Assembly (NCBI GenBank): GCA_023663725.1 | Contig: JAMPGX010000012.1 | Span: 37,575-101,574, forward strand | Direction of reading: 5' to 3' | Source of the DNA: a bacterium | GTDB taxonomy: Bacteria; Bacillota; Clostridia; Lachnospirales; Lachnospiraceae | Length of the DNA: 64,000 bases | Part shown: piece after piece, positions 15,112-23,990 of the stretch | Layout of the letters: each line of letters begins with the position of its first letter | Numbering within the stretch: the first letter of the stretch is position 1 | Notes under the pieces: model-generated | Database searches by the model: none | Seen by the model: only the letters and a program-made list of their open reading frames with translations | What the model was told of the DNA's origin: nothing | Position numbers and translations under genes: made by a program

Positions 15112-16506
15112 TCACTCCCGCCAGAACTGCTCAAACACCGCCACCGCCTGGACTGTCGCCCGACTGCACCCTGTCTCCACCGCCGAGTGCATGGCCAACT
15201 GAGGCAGACCGATATCCACAGAGCTCAGAGACACATGCGCTGTAGAAATATTGCCCAGCGTAGAGCCCCCCGCCATATCCGAACGGTTGGCAAAGGTCTG
15301 GCAGGGCACGCCCGCTCTCTCGCACCAAAGCCTCATCTGCGCCGCGGACAGCGCATCTGATGTATATTTCTGTCCCCCGTGATATTTAATCACGATGCCG
15401 CCGCCCAGCACGGGCCGGTTGGTGGGGTCCGCCTTCTCCGGGTGTGCGGGATGCACCGCGTGGGCATTGTCGGCGGAGATCAGAAAGCTGTCCGCCACCA
15501 GTTGTCGATATTCGGAAGGACCGTAGCCCAGGCTGTCCTGTATGCGCAGCAGCACATCCTCCAGAAATGTAGAATCCGCCCCCTGACGGGTGCCGCTGCC
15601 CACCTCCTCATTGTCGAACACGGCCAGCACATTGGCATACCGCTCCGGCTTGCCGCTCAAAAAGCCCTCCAGCCCCGCGTACACGCATTGCAGATCGTCC
15701 AGCTTGGGACACAGCAGCAGTTCGCCGTTACCGCCTATTATACGACCTTTTTCCCGCACATACAGATACAGATCGCCATCCAAAATATCCTCCGGCGATA
15801 CCTCCAACTCCTTAGCAATCTCGCGCAGCAGCATACCCTGGGGAGACTGAGACGCCGTCTCCCCATCCTGAGACTCAAGGGGTTCCTCCAAGTTTTTCTT
15901 TTCCCCCTCCTGCGAGTCCTCAGACTCCTCTGGCAGCAGTCCCATCAGAGGCAGCATGTCCACCTGAGGGTTATATCCATATCCCTTATTGACCTCCCGA
16001 TTCATATGCACAGCCAGATTGGGGATGACCAGCAAATCCCTGTCCAGATTCACCAGACGCGTCTGTACGCCGCCGTCGATTCCGCGCACCGCCACCCGTC
16101 CGGCTACCGACAGCGGCCGGTCCAGCCAGGTGGATAGGATCATACCGCCGTATTGTTCCACATTGAGCCGCACATATCGCTTCTCCGCCACTGTCTCCGG
16201 CAGCGTTTTCACCTTGAAGGTGGGGGAATCGCTGTGAGCGGCAGCGATATGATATCCGCGGAAGGGCCGCCCATCGGCCAGGCTTCCCGCCTGCGGCAAC
16301 TGAAAGGCGATCAGAGACGAATCGTTGCGGGTCACAAAGAAAGCCCCGCCAGGACTGATCTCCCAGGGCTCCTCCTCCCGCAGTTCCCGATATCCGGCCT
16401 CCCGCAGCCTCTTTTTCATATTCTCGATCACATGGAATACGCTGGGGCTCTCCTCGATGAACCGCAAAAGCCCCTGATTTATCTCCGCTTCCCTCTTATC
16501 CGCCAT
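15112..16506 (-). CDS. M18-family aminopeptidase (aspartyl aminopeptidase type)
   Basis: A 464-residue zinc aminopeptidase that removes N-terminal acidic or neutral residues from peptides in the cytoplasm. M18 motifs are present in order: IAAAHSDSPTFKVK (zinc His), FDNEEVGSGTRQGADSTFL (catalytic Glu and zinc Glu), ISADNAHAVHPAHPEK (zinc Asp) and the final STAHVSLSSVDIG (zinc His). Residues about 190-222 are an unusually acidic insertion (EESEDSQEGEKKNLEEP). The ATG at 16506 has GGAAGGAGG nearby. The catalytic set is complete, so it should be active. Confidence 0.9.
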   Translation of the reverse strand: MADKREAEINQGLLRFIEESPSVFHVIENMKKRLREAGYRELREEEPWEISPGGAFFVTRNDSSLIAFQLPQAGSLADGRPFRGYHIAAAHSDSPTFKVKTLPETVAEKRYVRLNVEQYGGMILSTWLDRPLSVAGRVAVRGIDGGVQTRLVNLDRDLLVIPNLAVHMNREVNKGYGYNPQVDMLPLMGLLPEESEDSQEGEKKNLEEPLESQDGETASQSPQGMLLREIAKELEVSPEDILDGDLYLYVREKGRIIGGNGELLLCPKLDDLQCVYAGLEGFLSGKPERYANVLAVFDNEEVGSGTRQGADSTFLEDVLLRIQDSLGYGPSEYRQLVADSFLISADNAHAVHPAHPEKADPTNRPVLGGGIVIKYHGGQKYTSDALSAAQMRLWCERAGVPCQTFANRSDMAGGSTLGNISTAHVSLSSVDIGLPQLAMHSAVETGCSRATVQAVAVFEQFWRE

Positions 16507-16566
16507 ATCCGCTTCCTCCTTCCGCGCCCGCTCCCACAGGCGGCACTCGATACCCTCCGCTGCATC

Positions 16567-17121
16567 CTATCTGCGGCGGTACACAATGCTTTCCGCAACC
16601 TTAACCGCCTGTTCCACTCCCTGCAGCCTGGCCACGATCTCCATGGAGAAGGCGATAGAACAGCCCATGCCCCTGCCGGTGATCACATGGCCGTCCACCG
16701 TTGCGTCATCCATGGACACCTGAGCTCCCTCCAGATGCTTTTCCCATCCGGGGTAGCAGCCTGCCCGCCTGCCCTTGAGGATTCCCCTGTGTCCAAGGAT
16801 ACTGGGAGCCGCGCAGATCGCCGCCAGATATTTACCCGCCCGGTCAAAGGCATCCACCTGCTCCATCAATCCCTGATGGGCCTCCAGATTCTCGGTTCCC
16901 AGCTTACCTCCGGGAAGCACGATCATATCCAGGCTGTCAAAATCCACCTCGTCAAACCCCATATCCATCTGTACGTTGATGCCATGAGAACCGCTGACTG
17001 TCCTGTCGCCGCTCACCGACACCATCTGCACCTCCACGCCGGCCCTGCGGCAGACATCCACCACAGTCAGCGCCTCGATCTCCTCAAATCCCTCCGCGAA
17101 GAAAACTCCTATCCTGCTCAT
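16567..17121 (-). CDS. DJ-1/PfpI-family protein
   Basis: A 184-residue single-domain protein of the DJ-1/YajL branch. Glu in FFAEGFEEIEALTVVDV (about residue 16) and the nucleophile-elbow Cys in AAICAAPSILGHRG (about residue 103) form the conserved pair. A following GRGMGCSIAFSMEIVARLQG completes the fold. Family members act as glyoxalase/deglycase-like or redox-stress proteins; some bacterial annotations call close relatives 4-methyl-5-thiazole-monophosphate biosynthesis proteins. The specific substrate cannot be inferred. Confidence 0.85.
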   Translation of the reverse strand: MSRIGVFFAEGFEEIEALTVVDVCRRAGVEVQMVSVSGDRTVSGSHGINVQMDMGFDEVDFDSLDMIVLPGGKLGTENLEAHQGLMEQVDAFDRAGKYLAAICAAPSILGHRGILKGRRAGCYPGWEKHLEGAQVSMDDATVDGHVITGRGMGCSIAFSMEIVARLQGVEQAVKVAESIVYRRR

Positions 17122-17278
17122 ACGCTTCTACCTCCTACATTATACTCAAACCTTAACTTTATTCACAGTATACCCTTAAATTTTCCTGATGTCACTCTTT
17201 TTTTTCTGAGAAAAATGCGGTATACTATCCATAGAGTTATGCCTGCAATCTATTATAGAAAGAAATGAGATTTTACCT

Positions 17279-17788
17279 ATGGAAATTGAACGCAAATTTA
17301 CCCTGAGATCCCTCCCTGCCGACTTAGGCAGCTATCCCAGCCTGCATATCGAGCAGGCTTATCTATCGACTGAGCCGGTACTGCGGGTGCGCAAGGAGAA
17401 TGACGACTATTACCTGACCTATAAGGGCAGCGGCATGATGGCCAGAGAGGAGCACAATCTACCGCTCAGCAAGGACGCCTACTATCATCTGCGGGACAAG
17501 GCGGACGGGCGCATCCTGTCCAAGACCCGCTATCTGATACCGCTTGACACCCCTGGCTTTAAACCTGGCTTTCCCACCCCGCCCAGAGACTACAGCCTGA
17601 CAATTGAGCTGGATGTGTTCGAGGGGGAACTGTCCCCTCTGGTGCTGGCGGAGGTGGAATTCGGCAGCACGGAGGCTGCCGAGGCTTTCCTGCCTCCGGA
17701 CTGGTTTGACGAGGACGTGACCTACCGCAAGGAATTTCACAACTCCTATATGGCCATGCACGATCGCAGGGATATCCTACCCGACTAA
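17279..17788 (+). CDS. CYTH-domain protein (triphosphate tunnel enzyme family)
   Basis: A 169-residue protein beginning MEIERKFTL, the ExExK signature of CYTH proteins, which bind triphosphate plus divalent metal inside a beta-barrel. Further charged strands (VRKENDDYYLTYKGSG, TIELDVFEG, LAEVEFGS) follow the family plan. Bacterial members hydrolyse inorganic triphosphate or thiamine triphosphate. It is transcribed divergently from the DJ-1 gene and ends before a strong terminator at 17829. Confidence 0.85.
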   Translation: MEIERKFTLRSLPADLGSYPSLHIEQAYLSTEPVLRVRKENDDYYLTYKGSGMMAREEHNLPLSKDAYYHLRDKADGRILSKTRYLIPLDTPGFKPGFPTPPRDYSLTIELDVFEGELSPLVLAEVEFGSTEAAEAFLPPDWFDEDVTYRKEFHNSYMAMHDRRDILPD

Positions 17789-17828
17789 GAGAATATTTCT
17801 GAATATCCAACATACCAGCCTTTTCAGA

Positions 17829-17866
17829 CGAAAACACTTCCGGCTCACAGCTCGGAAGTGTTTTCG
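17829..17866. terminator. Terminator between convergent CYTH and malQ genes
   Basis: A perfect 14-bp stem (CGAAAACACTTCCG with CGGAAGTGTTTTCG) is followed by TTTGTTTG on the + strand. It can serve the CYTH gene and probably the convergent malQ transcript. Confidence 0.8.
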
Positions 17867-17894
17867 TTTGTTTGAGTTTGATATAATTTGTCGT

Positions 17895-19415
17895 TTACAC
17901 CCGACCGTATAGGACCGCAAGCTCCCGAATGCGCTCCGCAAGCTGCAGGGTGGCCGCGCCGCCTGGCATCCGCCACTCCCAGTTGCCGCCCAGTGTGGAA
18001 GGAATATTAAAACGCGCCGCATTGTCCAGACACAGATAGTCCTGCATGGGTATCACAGCTGTGTCGGCCACGCTCGCAAAAGCCGCCCGAATGAAGTACC
18101 AGGGAATATCCTTGTTGCCCCGAATATCCAGATATTGTCTTACCCTTCGCCTGGTAGCCGCGTCCGTGCCTCTGTACCAGCCCAGTATGGTCTCATTGTC
18201 GTGCGTCCCCGTATATACGATGCAGTTCTGGGAGTAATTATGGGGCAGGTAGGCATTGTCCGCGTCATCCCCAAAGCCAAACTGCAGAATCTTCATGCCG
18301 GGATAGCCGGTCTTTTTCACCAGAGAGATGACTTCTTTGGTCAAAAATCCCAAATCCTCCGCGATCACGTCGATATTTCCCAGAGCCTCCTTCAACGCCT
18401 TGAACAATTCGTAGCCAGGCCCCTTGACCCAGTGGCCGCCCGCCGCCGTCTCATCCCCATAGGGGACGAACCAGTAGGACTCAAAGCCCCGAAAATGGTC
18501 GATGCGCACCACGTCATACAGGCGGAAGCAATAAGCAATCCGGCTGATCCACCAGGCATAGCCGGTCTCCCTGTGGTAATCCCAGCGATACAGAGGATTC
18601 CCCCACAGCTGCCCTGTGGCGCAGAACACATCCGGCGGACAGCCCGCCACGCCGATGGGCATATTGTCCTGATCCAGCTGGAACAGCTCTGGATTCGCCC
18701 AGGTGTCCGCGCTGTCAAAGGCCACATAGATGGGAATGTCCCCTATGATGCGGATGCCTTTTTCATTGGCATAGGCCTTCAGCGCATTCCACTGGCTGGC
18801 AAAAAGATACTGCTGGAACTGGTAAAACTCAATCTCCTGCGCCAGCTCTTCCCGATACTTCTTCAACGCCGCCGGTTTCCGCAGACGGATATCCTCCTCC
18901 CACTCCACCCAGCACACATACCCAAAATGACTCTTTACCGCCATATACAGCGCATAGTCAGGCAACCAGCTCTGATTGTCCCTCAGGAAATCAAGATAAC
19001 CCTGCTCCTGCATCAACCCTGCTTTTCCCGCTCTTCCAAAGGCTTTGCGCAGCAGCTTGAATCTGGTCAGCCAGATCTTCTCATAGTCCACCCTGGCCGG
19101 ATCGCTTCCATAATCCACCGCCTCGCACTCTTTTTCCGTCAGATAGCCCGCTTGAATCAGCGCCTCCAGGTCGATGTAATAGGGATTCCCCGCAAAGGTG
19201 GAAAAAGACTGATACGGGGAGTCCCCGTAGCTGGTCGGACCCAGGGGCAGAATCTGCCACAGCTTCTGCCCCGCCGCCTCCAGAAAATCCACAAAGGCAT
19301 ACGCCTCTTTTGAAAAGCCCCCTATCCCGAACCGAGACGGGATACTGGAGACAGGCATCAGTATCCCACTCTGACGACGGGAGCCCTTTTGACTGCGTTT
19401 GGTTGTATTTGCCAT
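17895..19415 (-). CDS. malQ: 4-alpha-glucanotransferase
   Basis: A 506-residue GH77 amylomaltase. LMPVSSIPSRFGIGGF at the N-terminus, PLGPTSYGDSPYQSFSTFAG, the nucleophile region VVRIDHFRGFESYW, the acid/base region DVIAEDLGFLT and YTGTHDNETILGWY are all intact. The enzyme transfers maltodextrin segments and feeds chains to phosphorylase. ATG at 19415 is chosen because GAGAGG lies six bases upstream; the GTG nine bases earlier overlaps that site. It follows glgP with a short gap, forming a glycogen/maltodextrin degradation operon. Confidence 0.93.
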   Translation of the reverse strand: MANTTKRSQKGSRRQSGILMPVSSIPSRFGIGGFSKEAYAFVDFLEAAGQKLWQILPLGPTSYGDSPYQSFSTFAGNPYYIDLEALIQAGYLTEKECEAVDYGSDPARVDYEKIWLTRFKLLRKAFGRAGKAGLMQEQGYLDFLRDNQSWLPDYALYMAVKSHFGYVCWVEWEEDIRLRKPAALKKYREELAQEIEFYQFQQYLFASQWNALKAYANEKGIRIIGDIPIYVAFDSADTWANPELFQLDQDNMPIGVAGCPPDVFCATGQLWGNPLYRWDYHRETGYAWWISRIAYCFRLYDVVRIDHFRGFESYWFVPYGDETAAGGHWVKGPGYELFKALKEALGNIDVIAEDLGFLTKEVISLVKKTGYPGMKILQFGFGDDADNAYLPHNYSQNCIVYTGTHDNETILGWYRGTDAATRRRVRQYLDIRGNKDIPWYFIRAAFASVADTAVIPMQDYLCLDNAARFNIPSTLGGNWEWRMPGGAATLQLAERIRELAVLYGRV

Positions 19416-19443
19416 AAATGCCACCTCTCAACCTGCCCTGAGA

Positions 19444-21714
19444 CTATTTCAGTTTCCAGATATCTTTGTTGTACTCCGCAATCGTCCTGTCGGATGAGAA
19501 GAACCCTGCCTTGGCAATATTCACCAGGCTCATGCGCTTCCACATGGCACGGTTCTCGTAATCCTTCAGCGCTTTATCCTTGACCTTGATATAATCGCGC
19601 AGATCCAGCAGAGTCATGAACCAGTCCTTGTTCAGCAGCTCATGGTACAGGCGCTCCAGATTCTCCTTATGGCCCACCGCCATAGCCTGTTCGCCCACGA
19701 TAAAGTCCACTGCCTCCTTGATGACCTTGCTGTTGCGATAGTACTTTTTGGACTTATAATCCGCGTTGGCGTAGTGAGCGATGACCGTATCAGACTTTTC
19801 TCCAAAGATATAGATATTGTCGTCTCCCACCAGCTCATTGATCTCCACGTTGGCGCCGTCGCTGGTACCCAGAGTCACAGCGCCGTTCAGCATGAATTTC
19901 ATATTGCCGGTGCCGCTGGCCTCCTTGCTGGCCAGGGAAATCTGTTCGGAGATGTCGCAGGCGGGAATCAGCTTTTCCGCATAACTCACATTGTAGTTCT
20001 CCACCATCACCACCTTCATATAGGGGGAGACATCGGGATCATTGTTCACGATCTTCTCCAGCACCAGGATCAGGTGAATGATGTCCTGCGCGATCACATA
20101 GGCTGGCGCTGCCTTGGCGCCAAAGATAAAGGTGATCGGGCGCCCCGGCAGCTTGCCCTTCTTGATCTCCAGATACTTGTGGATGATATACAGGGCGTTC
20201 ATCTGCTGGCGCTTGTACTCATGCAGCCTCTTGACCTGAATGTCAAAGATGGAATTGGGGTCGAGCTCTATGCCCTCCTTCTCCTTGATATAGGCGGCCA
20301 GAGCCTCCTTTTTGCCTCTCTTGATATCGGCGATGGCGTCCAGCGTGGCCTCGTCGTCCCGGTATTGCAGCAGTTTTTCCAGCTCCGCGGCATCCTTTTT
20401 AAAGCCGCTTCCGATCTTCTCCTCCAGCAGAGCCGTCAGCTCCTTGTTGCAGGACAGCAGCCAGCGGCGGAAGGTGATGCCGTTGGTCTTGTTGTTGAAC
20501 TTCTCCGGATACAGCTTGTAAAAATGGTTCAGCTCCGTGTCCTTCAGAATCTCCGTATGGATGGCGGCCACGCCGTTGACCGAGAATCCGTAGTGGATGT
20601 CGATATGCGCCATGTGTACCCGTCCCGCCTTGTCAATGATCTGCACCTTTTCCTCTGTATAGCGGCTCCGCACCCGCGCATCCAGCTCCTGAATGATCGG
20701 CACCAGCTGGGGAACCACCTTCTCCAGATAGGACAGGGGCCATTTCTCCAGGGCCTCGGCCAGTATCGTATGGTTGGTGTAAGCGCATGTCCTGCTGACC
20801 ACTTCCACCGCCTCATCCATCGTAAAGCCCTTATCCTCGGTGAGAATGCGGATCAGCTCCGGGATCACCATAGTGGGATGGGTATCGTTGATCTGGATCA
20901 CCGCGTGCTCGTTCATATGATGCAGGTCATAACCCTTGGCCTCCAGCTCATCTAAAATAAGCTGCGCCCCGTTGCTGACCATGAAATACTGCTGGTAGAT
21001 TCGCAGCAGATGACCCGCCTCGTCGGAGTCGTCCGGGTACAGGAACAGGGTCAGGTTCTTGGCTATCTTCGTCTTGTCAAAATCGATGCCTTCCTCCACG
21101 ATGGACTCATCCACGCTCTCAATGTCAAAAAGATGCAGCTTGTTGATCCCATTCTCATAGCCCACCACGTCGATATCGTACAGGCGGCTCTTCACCTTCT
21201 TTTTGCCAAACATCACCGTGAAGCTGGTGTCTGTCTTGGTGAGCCACGACTGCTTCTCAATCCAGTCGTTCTTCTCCGCCGTCTGCAGGCCGTCGGTAAA
21301 CACCTGCTTAAACAGGCCAAAGTGATAGTTCAGGCCGATGCCGTCCCCGGGCAGACCGAGCGTGGCGATGGAATCCAGAAAGCAGGCCGCCAGCCGGCCC
21401 AGACCGCCATTGCCCAGAGAGGGCTCCGGCTCCGCCTCCTCGATCTCGGCCAGACTCTTGCCATGGGCAGTCAGCAGCTTCTCCATCTCCTCGTACACCT
21501 GCAGGTTGATCAGATTGTTGCTCAGCAGCTTGCCGATCAGGAATTCGGCGGAGATATAGTATACCTTCTTCTCCCCGCTGATGACCGGCTTCTCCGCCAT
21601 CAGGTCCTTAGTCACATTTAAAACGCTGTAGTACAGTTCTTGACTGGTGCAGTCAGCAATCCCCTTCTTGTACAGTTTTTTGGTCCACTTCTGTAATCTC
21701 TCTTCCAAAGTCAT
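19444..21714 (-). CDS. glgP: Glycogen/maltodextrin phosphorylase
   Basis: A 756-residue GT35 phosphorylase that releases glucose 1-phosphate from alpha-1,4-glucans. [19 protein letters not shown] and [15 protein letters not shown] form the N-terminal active-site part. [19 protein letters not shown] and TSDGANVEI hold the PLP-binding region, including the Lys of GNMKF. The start ATG at 21714 has GAGAAGGGAA upstream. It is the first gene of the pair with malQ. The length is slightly short for the family, which lacks the regulatory N-terminal extension in bacteria. Confidence 0.95.
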   Translation of the reverse strand: MTLEERLQKWTKKLYKKGIADCTSQELYYSVLNVTKDLMAEKPVISGEKKVYYISAEFLIGKLLSNNLINLQVYEEMEKLLTAHGKSLAEIEEAEPEPSLGNGGLGRLAACFLDSIATLGLPGDGIGLNYHFGLFKQVFTDGLQTAEKNDWIEKQSWLTKTDTSFTVMFGKKKVKSRLYDIDVVGYENGINKLHLFDIESVDESIVEEGIDFDKTKIAKNLTLFLYPDDSDEAGHLLRIYQQYFMVSNGAQLILDELEAKGYDLHHMNEHAVIQINDTHPTMVIPELIRILTEDKGFTMDEAVEVVSRTCAYTNHTILAEALEKWPLSYLEKVVPQLVPIIQELDARVRSRYTEEKVQIIDKAGRVHMAHIDIHYGFSVNGVAAIHTEILKDTELNHFYKLYPEKFNNKTNGITFRRWLLSCNKELTALLEEKIGSGFKKDAAELEKLLQYRDDEATLDAIADIKRGKKEALAAYIKEKEGIELDPNSIFDIQVKRLHEYKRQQMNALYIIHKYLEIKKGKLPGRPITFIFGAKAAPAYVIAQDIIHLILVLEKIVNNDPDVSPYMKVVMVENYNVSYAEKLIPACDISEQISLASKEASGTGNMKFMLNGAVTLGTSDGANVEINELVGDDNIYIFGEKSDTVIAHYANADYKSKKYYRNSKVIKEAVDFIVGEQAMAVGHKENLERLYHELLNKDWFMTLLDLRDYIKVKDKALKDYENRAMWKRMSLVNIAKAGFFSSDRTIAEYNKDIWKLK

Positions 21715-21774
21715 GATATTCCCTTCTCCTTTCCCCAAAACAAATCCGTTAGGTGTTTGTGAAAGCCAGTTACT

Positions 21775-21885
21775 TTGCGAGTGTCATTGTGCACATGGTA
21801 TATTCCAACGCAAGCACGCTCTCGCTCCGAAAGAGCCCGCTTATGGAATATACCATATGCACAATTCGGTACTGGCAATAATGGG
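21775..21885. repeat. Long palindromic intergenic element, copy C
   Basis: Same ends as copies A and B: AGTGTCATTGTGCACATGG on the + strand and AGTACCGAATTGTGCATATG on the - strand, then GTATATTCCA on both. The interior is minimal (a short CTCTCGCTCCGAAAGAG hairpin), making this the shortest copy. Flanking GTGAAA/TTTCAC bases extend the palindrome. It lies in the upstream region of glgP, between it and the cation exchanger. Confidence 0.75.
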
Positions 21886-22049
21886 TTTCACAATTGTCTA
21901 AAACTAAATCCGTTATCTGTTGAAATGTCGTCTTCCATAGTATATCTTGGAAAACGTTTTCCTTATCAGACATCATACTAGATAATATTTCCTTTGTCAA
22001 TTGAATTTTCCTGTTTTTCCCAGAAATTCTTATTAACTGAGCCACAGCT

Positions 22050-22994
22050 CTAACGAATCAGATAGACAAAGTACGCCGCATACCCGACCAGCATCACCAC
22101 GCCTCCTATTCTACCCAGCTTCTTTCTGGGCAGAACGCAGATCAGTAGCAGAACCATGGCTGCCAGCGCCACCACGCTGTCCACCATGAAGTTGGAGCTG
22201 TATACCACTGGCGTGATCAGGGCCGTCGTACCCACAACAAACAAAATGTTGAAGATATTGCTGCCCACGATATTGCCCACAGCGATATCCGCCTTGCCCT
22301 TGATCGCGGCTGTGACGCTGGTAACGAGCTCTGGCAGGGAAGTGCCAAAGGCAACGATAGTGAGACCGATCAATCTGTCACTCATTCCGAATATTGTCGC
22401 CAGCTCTGTGGCGGCGTTCACGGTCACATCAGCGCCCCAGACAATGAGGCCCGCGCCGACCAGAATGGACACGATCATCCTTGGCAGCGTATCCTTTTTC
22501 GTCAACTCCGGCATATCCTCCGTCACATCCTGTCCCTTCTTGACCATCCACAGCAGGTACAGCAGATACACGATCATCAGCGCCCACAGGATCGCGCCGT
22601 CCAGACGACTGACCGTGTTATCCTTGAGGCCAAGCAGCGCCAGAAGCCCCGTGATGACAATGGTGAAGGGAATCTCATACCGGACCGTGGATTGTTTCAC
22701 CGCTATGGCGCGGATCACTGCCGTCAGTCCCAGAATCACCAGCACATTCATGATATTGCTGCCCACCACATTGCCGATAGTGATGCCCGCGCTGCCCTTC
22801 AGAGCCGAGGTAATGCTCACCGCCGCCTCAGGAGCGCTGGTCCCCATAGCCACGATAGTCAGGCCAATCACCAACTGGGGAATCCCAAACCTGTCCGCAA
22901 TCTTGGAGGCGCCGTCCACAAACCAGTCCGCCCCCTTGATTAGCATGACAAAACCCACCACAAGTAACAAAAGCTGTAACGCTATCTGCATCAT
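22050..22994 (-). CDS. CaCA-family cation/Na+ antiporter (YrbG-like)
   Basis: A 314-residue, ten-helix membrane antiporter with the two inverted alpha-repeats of the CaCA superfamily: GTSAPEAAVSITSALKGSAG with GNVVGSNIMN, and GTSLPELVTSVTAAIKGKAD with GNIVGSNIFN. The Glu residues of both repeats are intact. Such proteins exchange Ca2+ or other divalent cations for Na+ or H+. Its leader carries a yybP-ykoY-type riboswitch and terminator (23073-23215). This suggests induction by manganese, so Mn2+ export or detoxification is a reasonable inference. Confidence 0.88.
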   Translation of the reverse strand: MMQIALQLLLLVVGFVMLIKGADWFVDGASKIADRFGIPQLVIGLTIVAMGTSAPEAAVSITSALKGSAGITIGNVVGSNIMNVLVILGLTAVIRAIAVKQSTVRYEIPFTIVITGLLALLGLKDNTVSRLDGAILWALMIVYLLYLLWMVKKGQDVTEDMPELTKKDTLPRMIVSILVGAGLIVWGADVTVNAATELATIFGMSDRLIGLTIVAFGTSLPELVTSVTAAIKGKADIAVGNIVGSNIFNILFVVGTTALITPVVYSSNFMVDSVVALAAMVLLLICVLPRKKLGRIGGVVMLVGYAAYFVYLIR

Positions 22995-23072
22995 GTCCTC
23001 CTATCCGGGAATCTGGCATTGCTGCGCCAATCAACATTGCCATACAGGTCAGCCTTGCGACAGGCTGTTTCC

Positions 23073-23117
23073 AAAAAAGAAAGACCTTCAGCACATATCC
23101 TATGTGCTAAAAGTCTT
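23073..23117 (-). terminator. Expression-platform terminator of the exchanger riboswitch
   Basis: On the minus strand AAGACTTTTAGCACATA pairs with TATGTGCTGAAGGTCTT and is followed by TCTTTTTT. It lies between the aptamer and the exchanger gene, as expected for transcriptional control. Confidence 0.8.
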
Positions 23118-23215
23118 GTTCTTCTACAGTCCTGTAAAAGCGTGTAACCACGGCCTGTATGCCGGGGTATGTTGATTACACCTTTGCAACTACTCCCTTT
23201 TAACTTGGAGACAGG
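23118..23215 (-). promoter_or_regulatory. yybP-ykoY (manganese) riboswitch aptamer
   Basis: Read on the minus strand, the leader has the two conserved internal loops of the class: AAAAGGGAGTAG and TCAACATACC. P1 is AAAAG pairing with CTTTT. The second leg is GTGTAA pairing with TTACAC and encloses CAACATAC plus a CGGC-GCCG hairpin. The pair of loops forms the Mn2+ site in known structures. It precedes an intrinsic terminator and a CaCA exchanger, a known gene partner of this class. Identified by eye; a covariance-model search would settle it. Confidence 0.8.
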
Positions 23216-23263
23216 ATAACACATTTTGCCAGAGCTGTCAAGCGGTCATTGCATCGTTTCCTA

Positions 23264-23725
23264 CTACAATGTCCAATCCTGTGAGCCAATTCCTAAAAAC
23301 TTTTTATTTCCGAATCCAATACATATCCCGTGTTCCGGGTCACATTCGCAATCTCCAAAAAAGGATATTTCAGGGTAAACAAAGCCGCTTCTTGATTGCG
23401 TAATTTTCCTGATGCTGACAGCGATAGCAAAAATAGCGATCTCATTTTCTATATCTGACTCCGCGATAGGTTCTCCGCCTATTGCTTCATACTGCTCATT
23501 GCAATATCTTACAATGGCCTGCCTGTAATCTTCAATTTTTACATTATCAATAAACCAATTCAGACAAAAAATTTCTTCCTCGGACAGAGCAAATCCGTCT
23601 GCTTTAGTGTGTCCGCTTTCATCATATCGATTGTCCCCTGTAGAAAAAACCTTAACGCTCTTTTCCTTGCCAAACAAATTGATAATAATAGAATCCCCGT
23701 TGTTCAATTTTTCGATTGGTTTCAT
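23264..23725 (-). CDS. Hypothetical protein, DUF6985-like
   Basis: A 153-residue soluble protein. The C-terminal phrases ISFFGDCECDPEHGICIGFG and IGSQDWTL resemble the DUF6985 family, whose members often sit in polymorphic-toxin or immunity-like contexts. The central part is helical and acidic. GGAGAAGC precedes the ATG. It is monocistronic and convergent with nothing; role unknown. The family call is tentative. Confidence 0.5.
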   Translation of the reverse strand: MKPIEKLNNGDSIIINLFGKEKSVKVFSTGDNRYDESGHTKADGFALSEEEIFCLNWFIDNVKIEDYRQAIVRYCNEQYEAIGGEPIAESDIENEIAIFAIAVSIRKITQSRSGFVYPEISFFGDCECDPEHGICIGFGNKKFLGIGSQDWTL

Positions 23726-23753
23726 GCGTACCGCTTCTCCTTAAATCTAATAA

Positions 23754-23810
23754 AAATAGCCGAAAACGCTCGATTTCATGAAGAATCCTCCGTGTTTCCG
23801 GCTATTTTTT
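23754..23810 (-). terminator. Terminator downstream of tRNA-Leu
   Basis: AATAGCCGGAAACACGG pairs imperfectly with CGTTTTCGGCTATT and is followed by TTTA on the minus strand. The + strand also ends in a T-tract, so it may act in both directions. Confidence 0.6.
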
Positions 23811-23813
23811 GAC

Positions 23814-23894
23814 TGCGGATAACAGGACTTGAACCTGCACGTCGGGGACACCAGAACCTAAATCTGGCGCGTCTGCCAATTCCGCCATATCCGC
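23814..23894 (-). tRNA. tRNA-Leu (anticodon UAG)
   Basis: The acceptor stem GCGGATA pairs with TATCCGC. The anticodon stem CCAGA/TCTGG holds the loop TTTAGGT (anticodon TAG). A long variable arm (TGTCCCCGACGTGC) and a T-arm with GGTTCAAGTCC mark a class II leucine tRNA. CCA is not encoded. Confidence 0.95.
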
Positions 23895-23990
23895 CTGTCA
23901 CTGTGCCTGCCAGCCTACTGAGTACAATATTGCTTCACACAGTACGATACACAAGCACAGATATGATTATATCCGTCCGTAGCCGTCTTG

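Noticed and set aside
19642-20955. 437-codon open frame opposite glgP
   Set aside because: Same pattern as other antisense shadows of GC-rich genes; glgP on the other strand has all its motifs.
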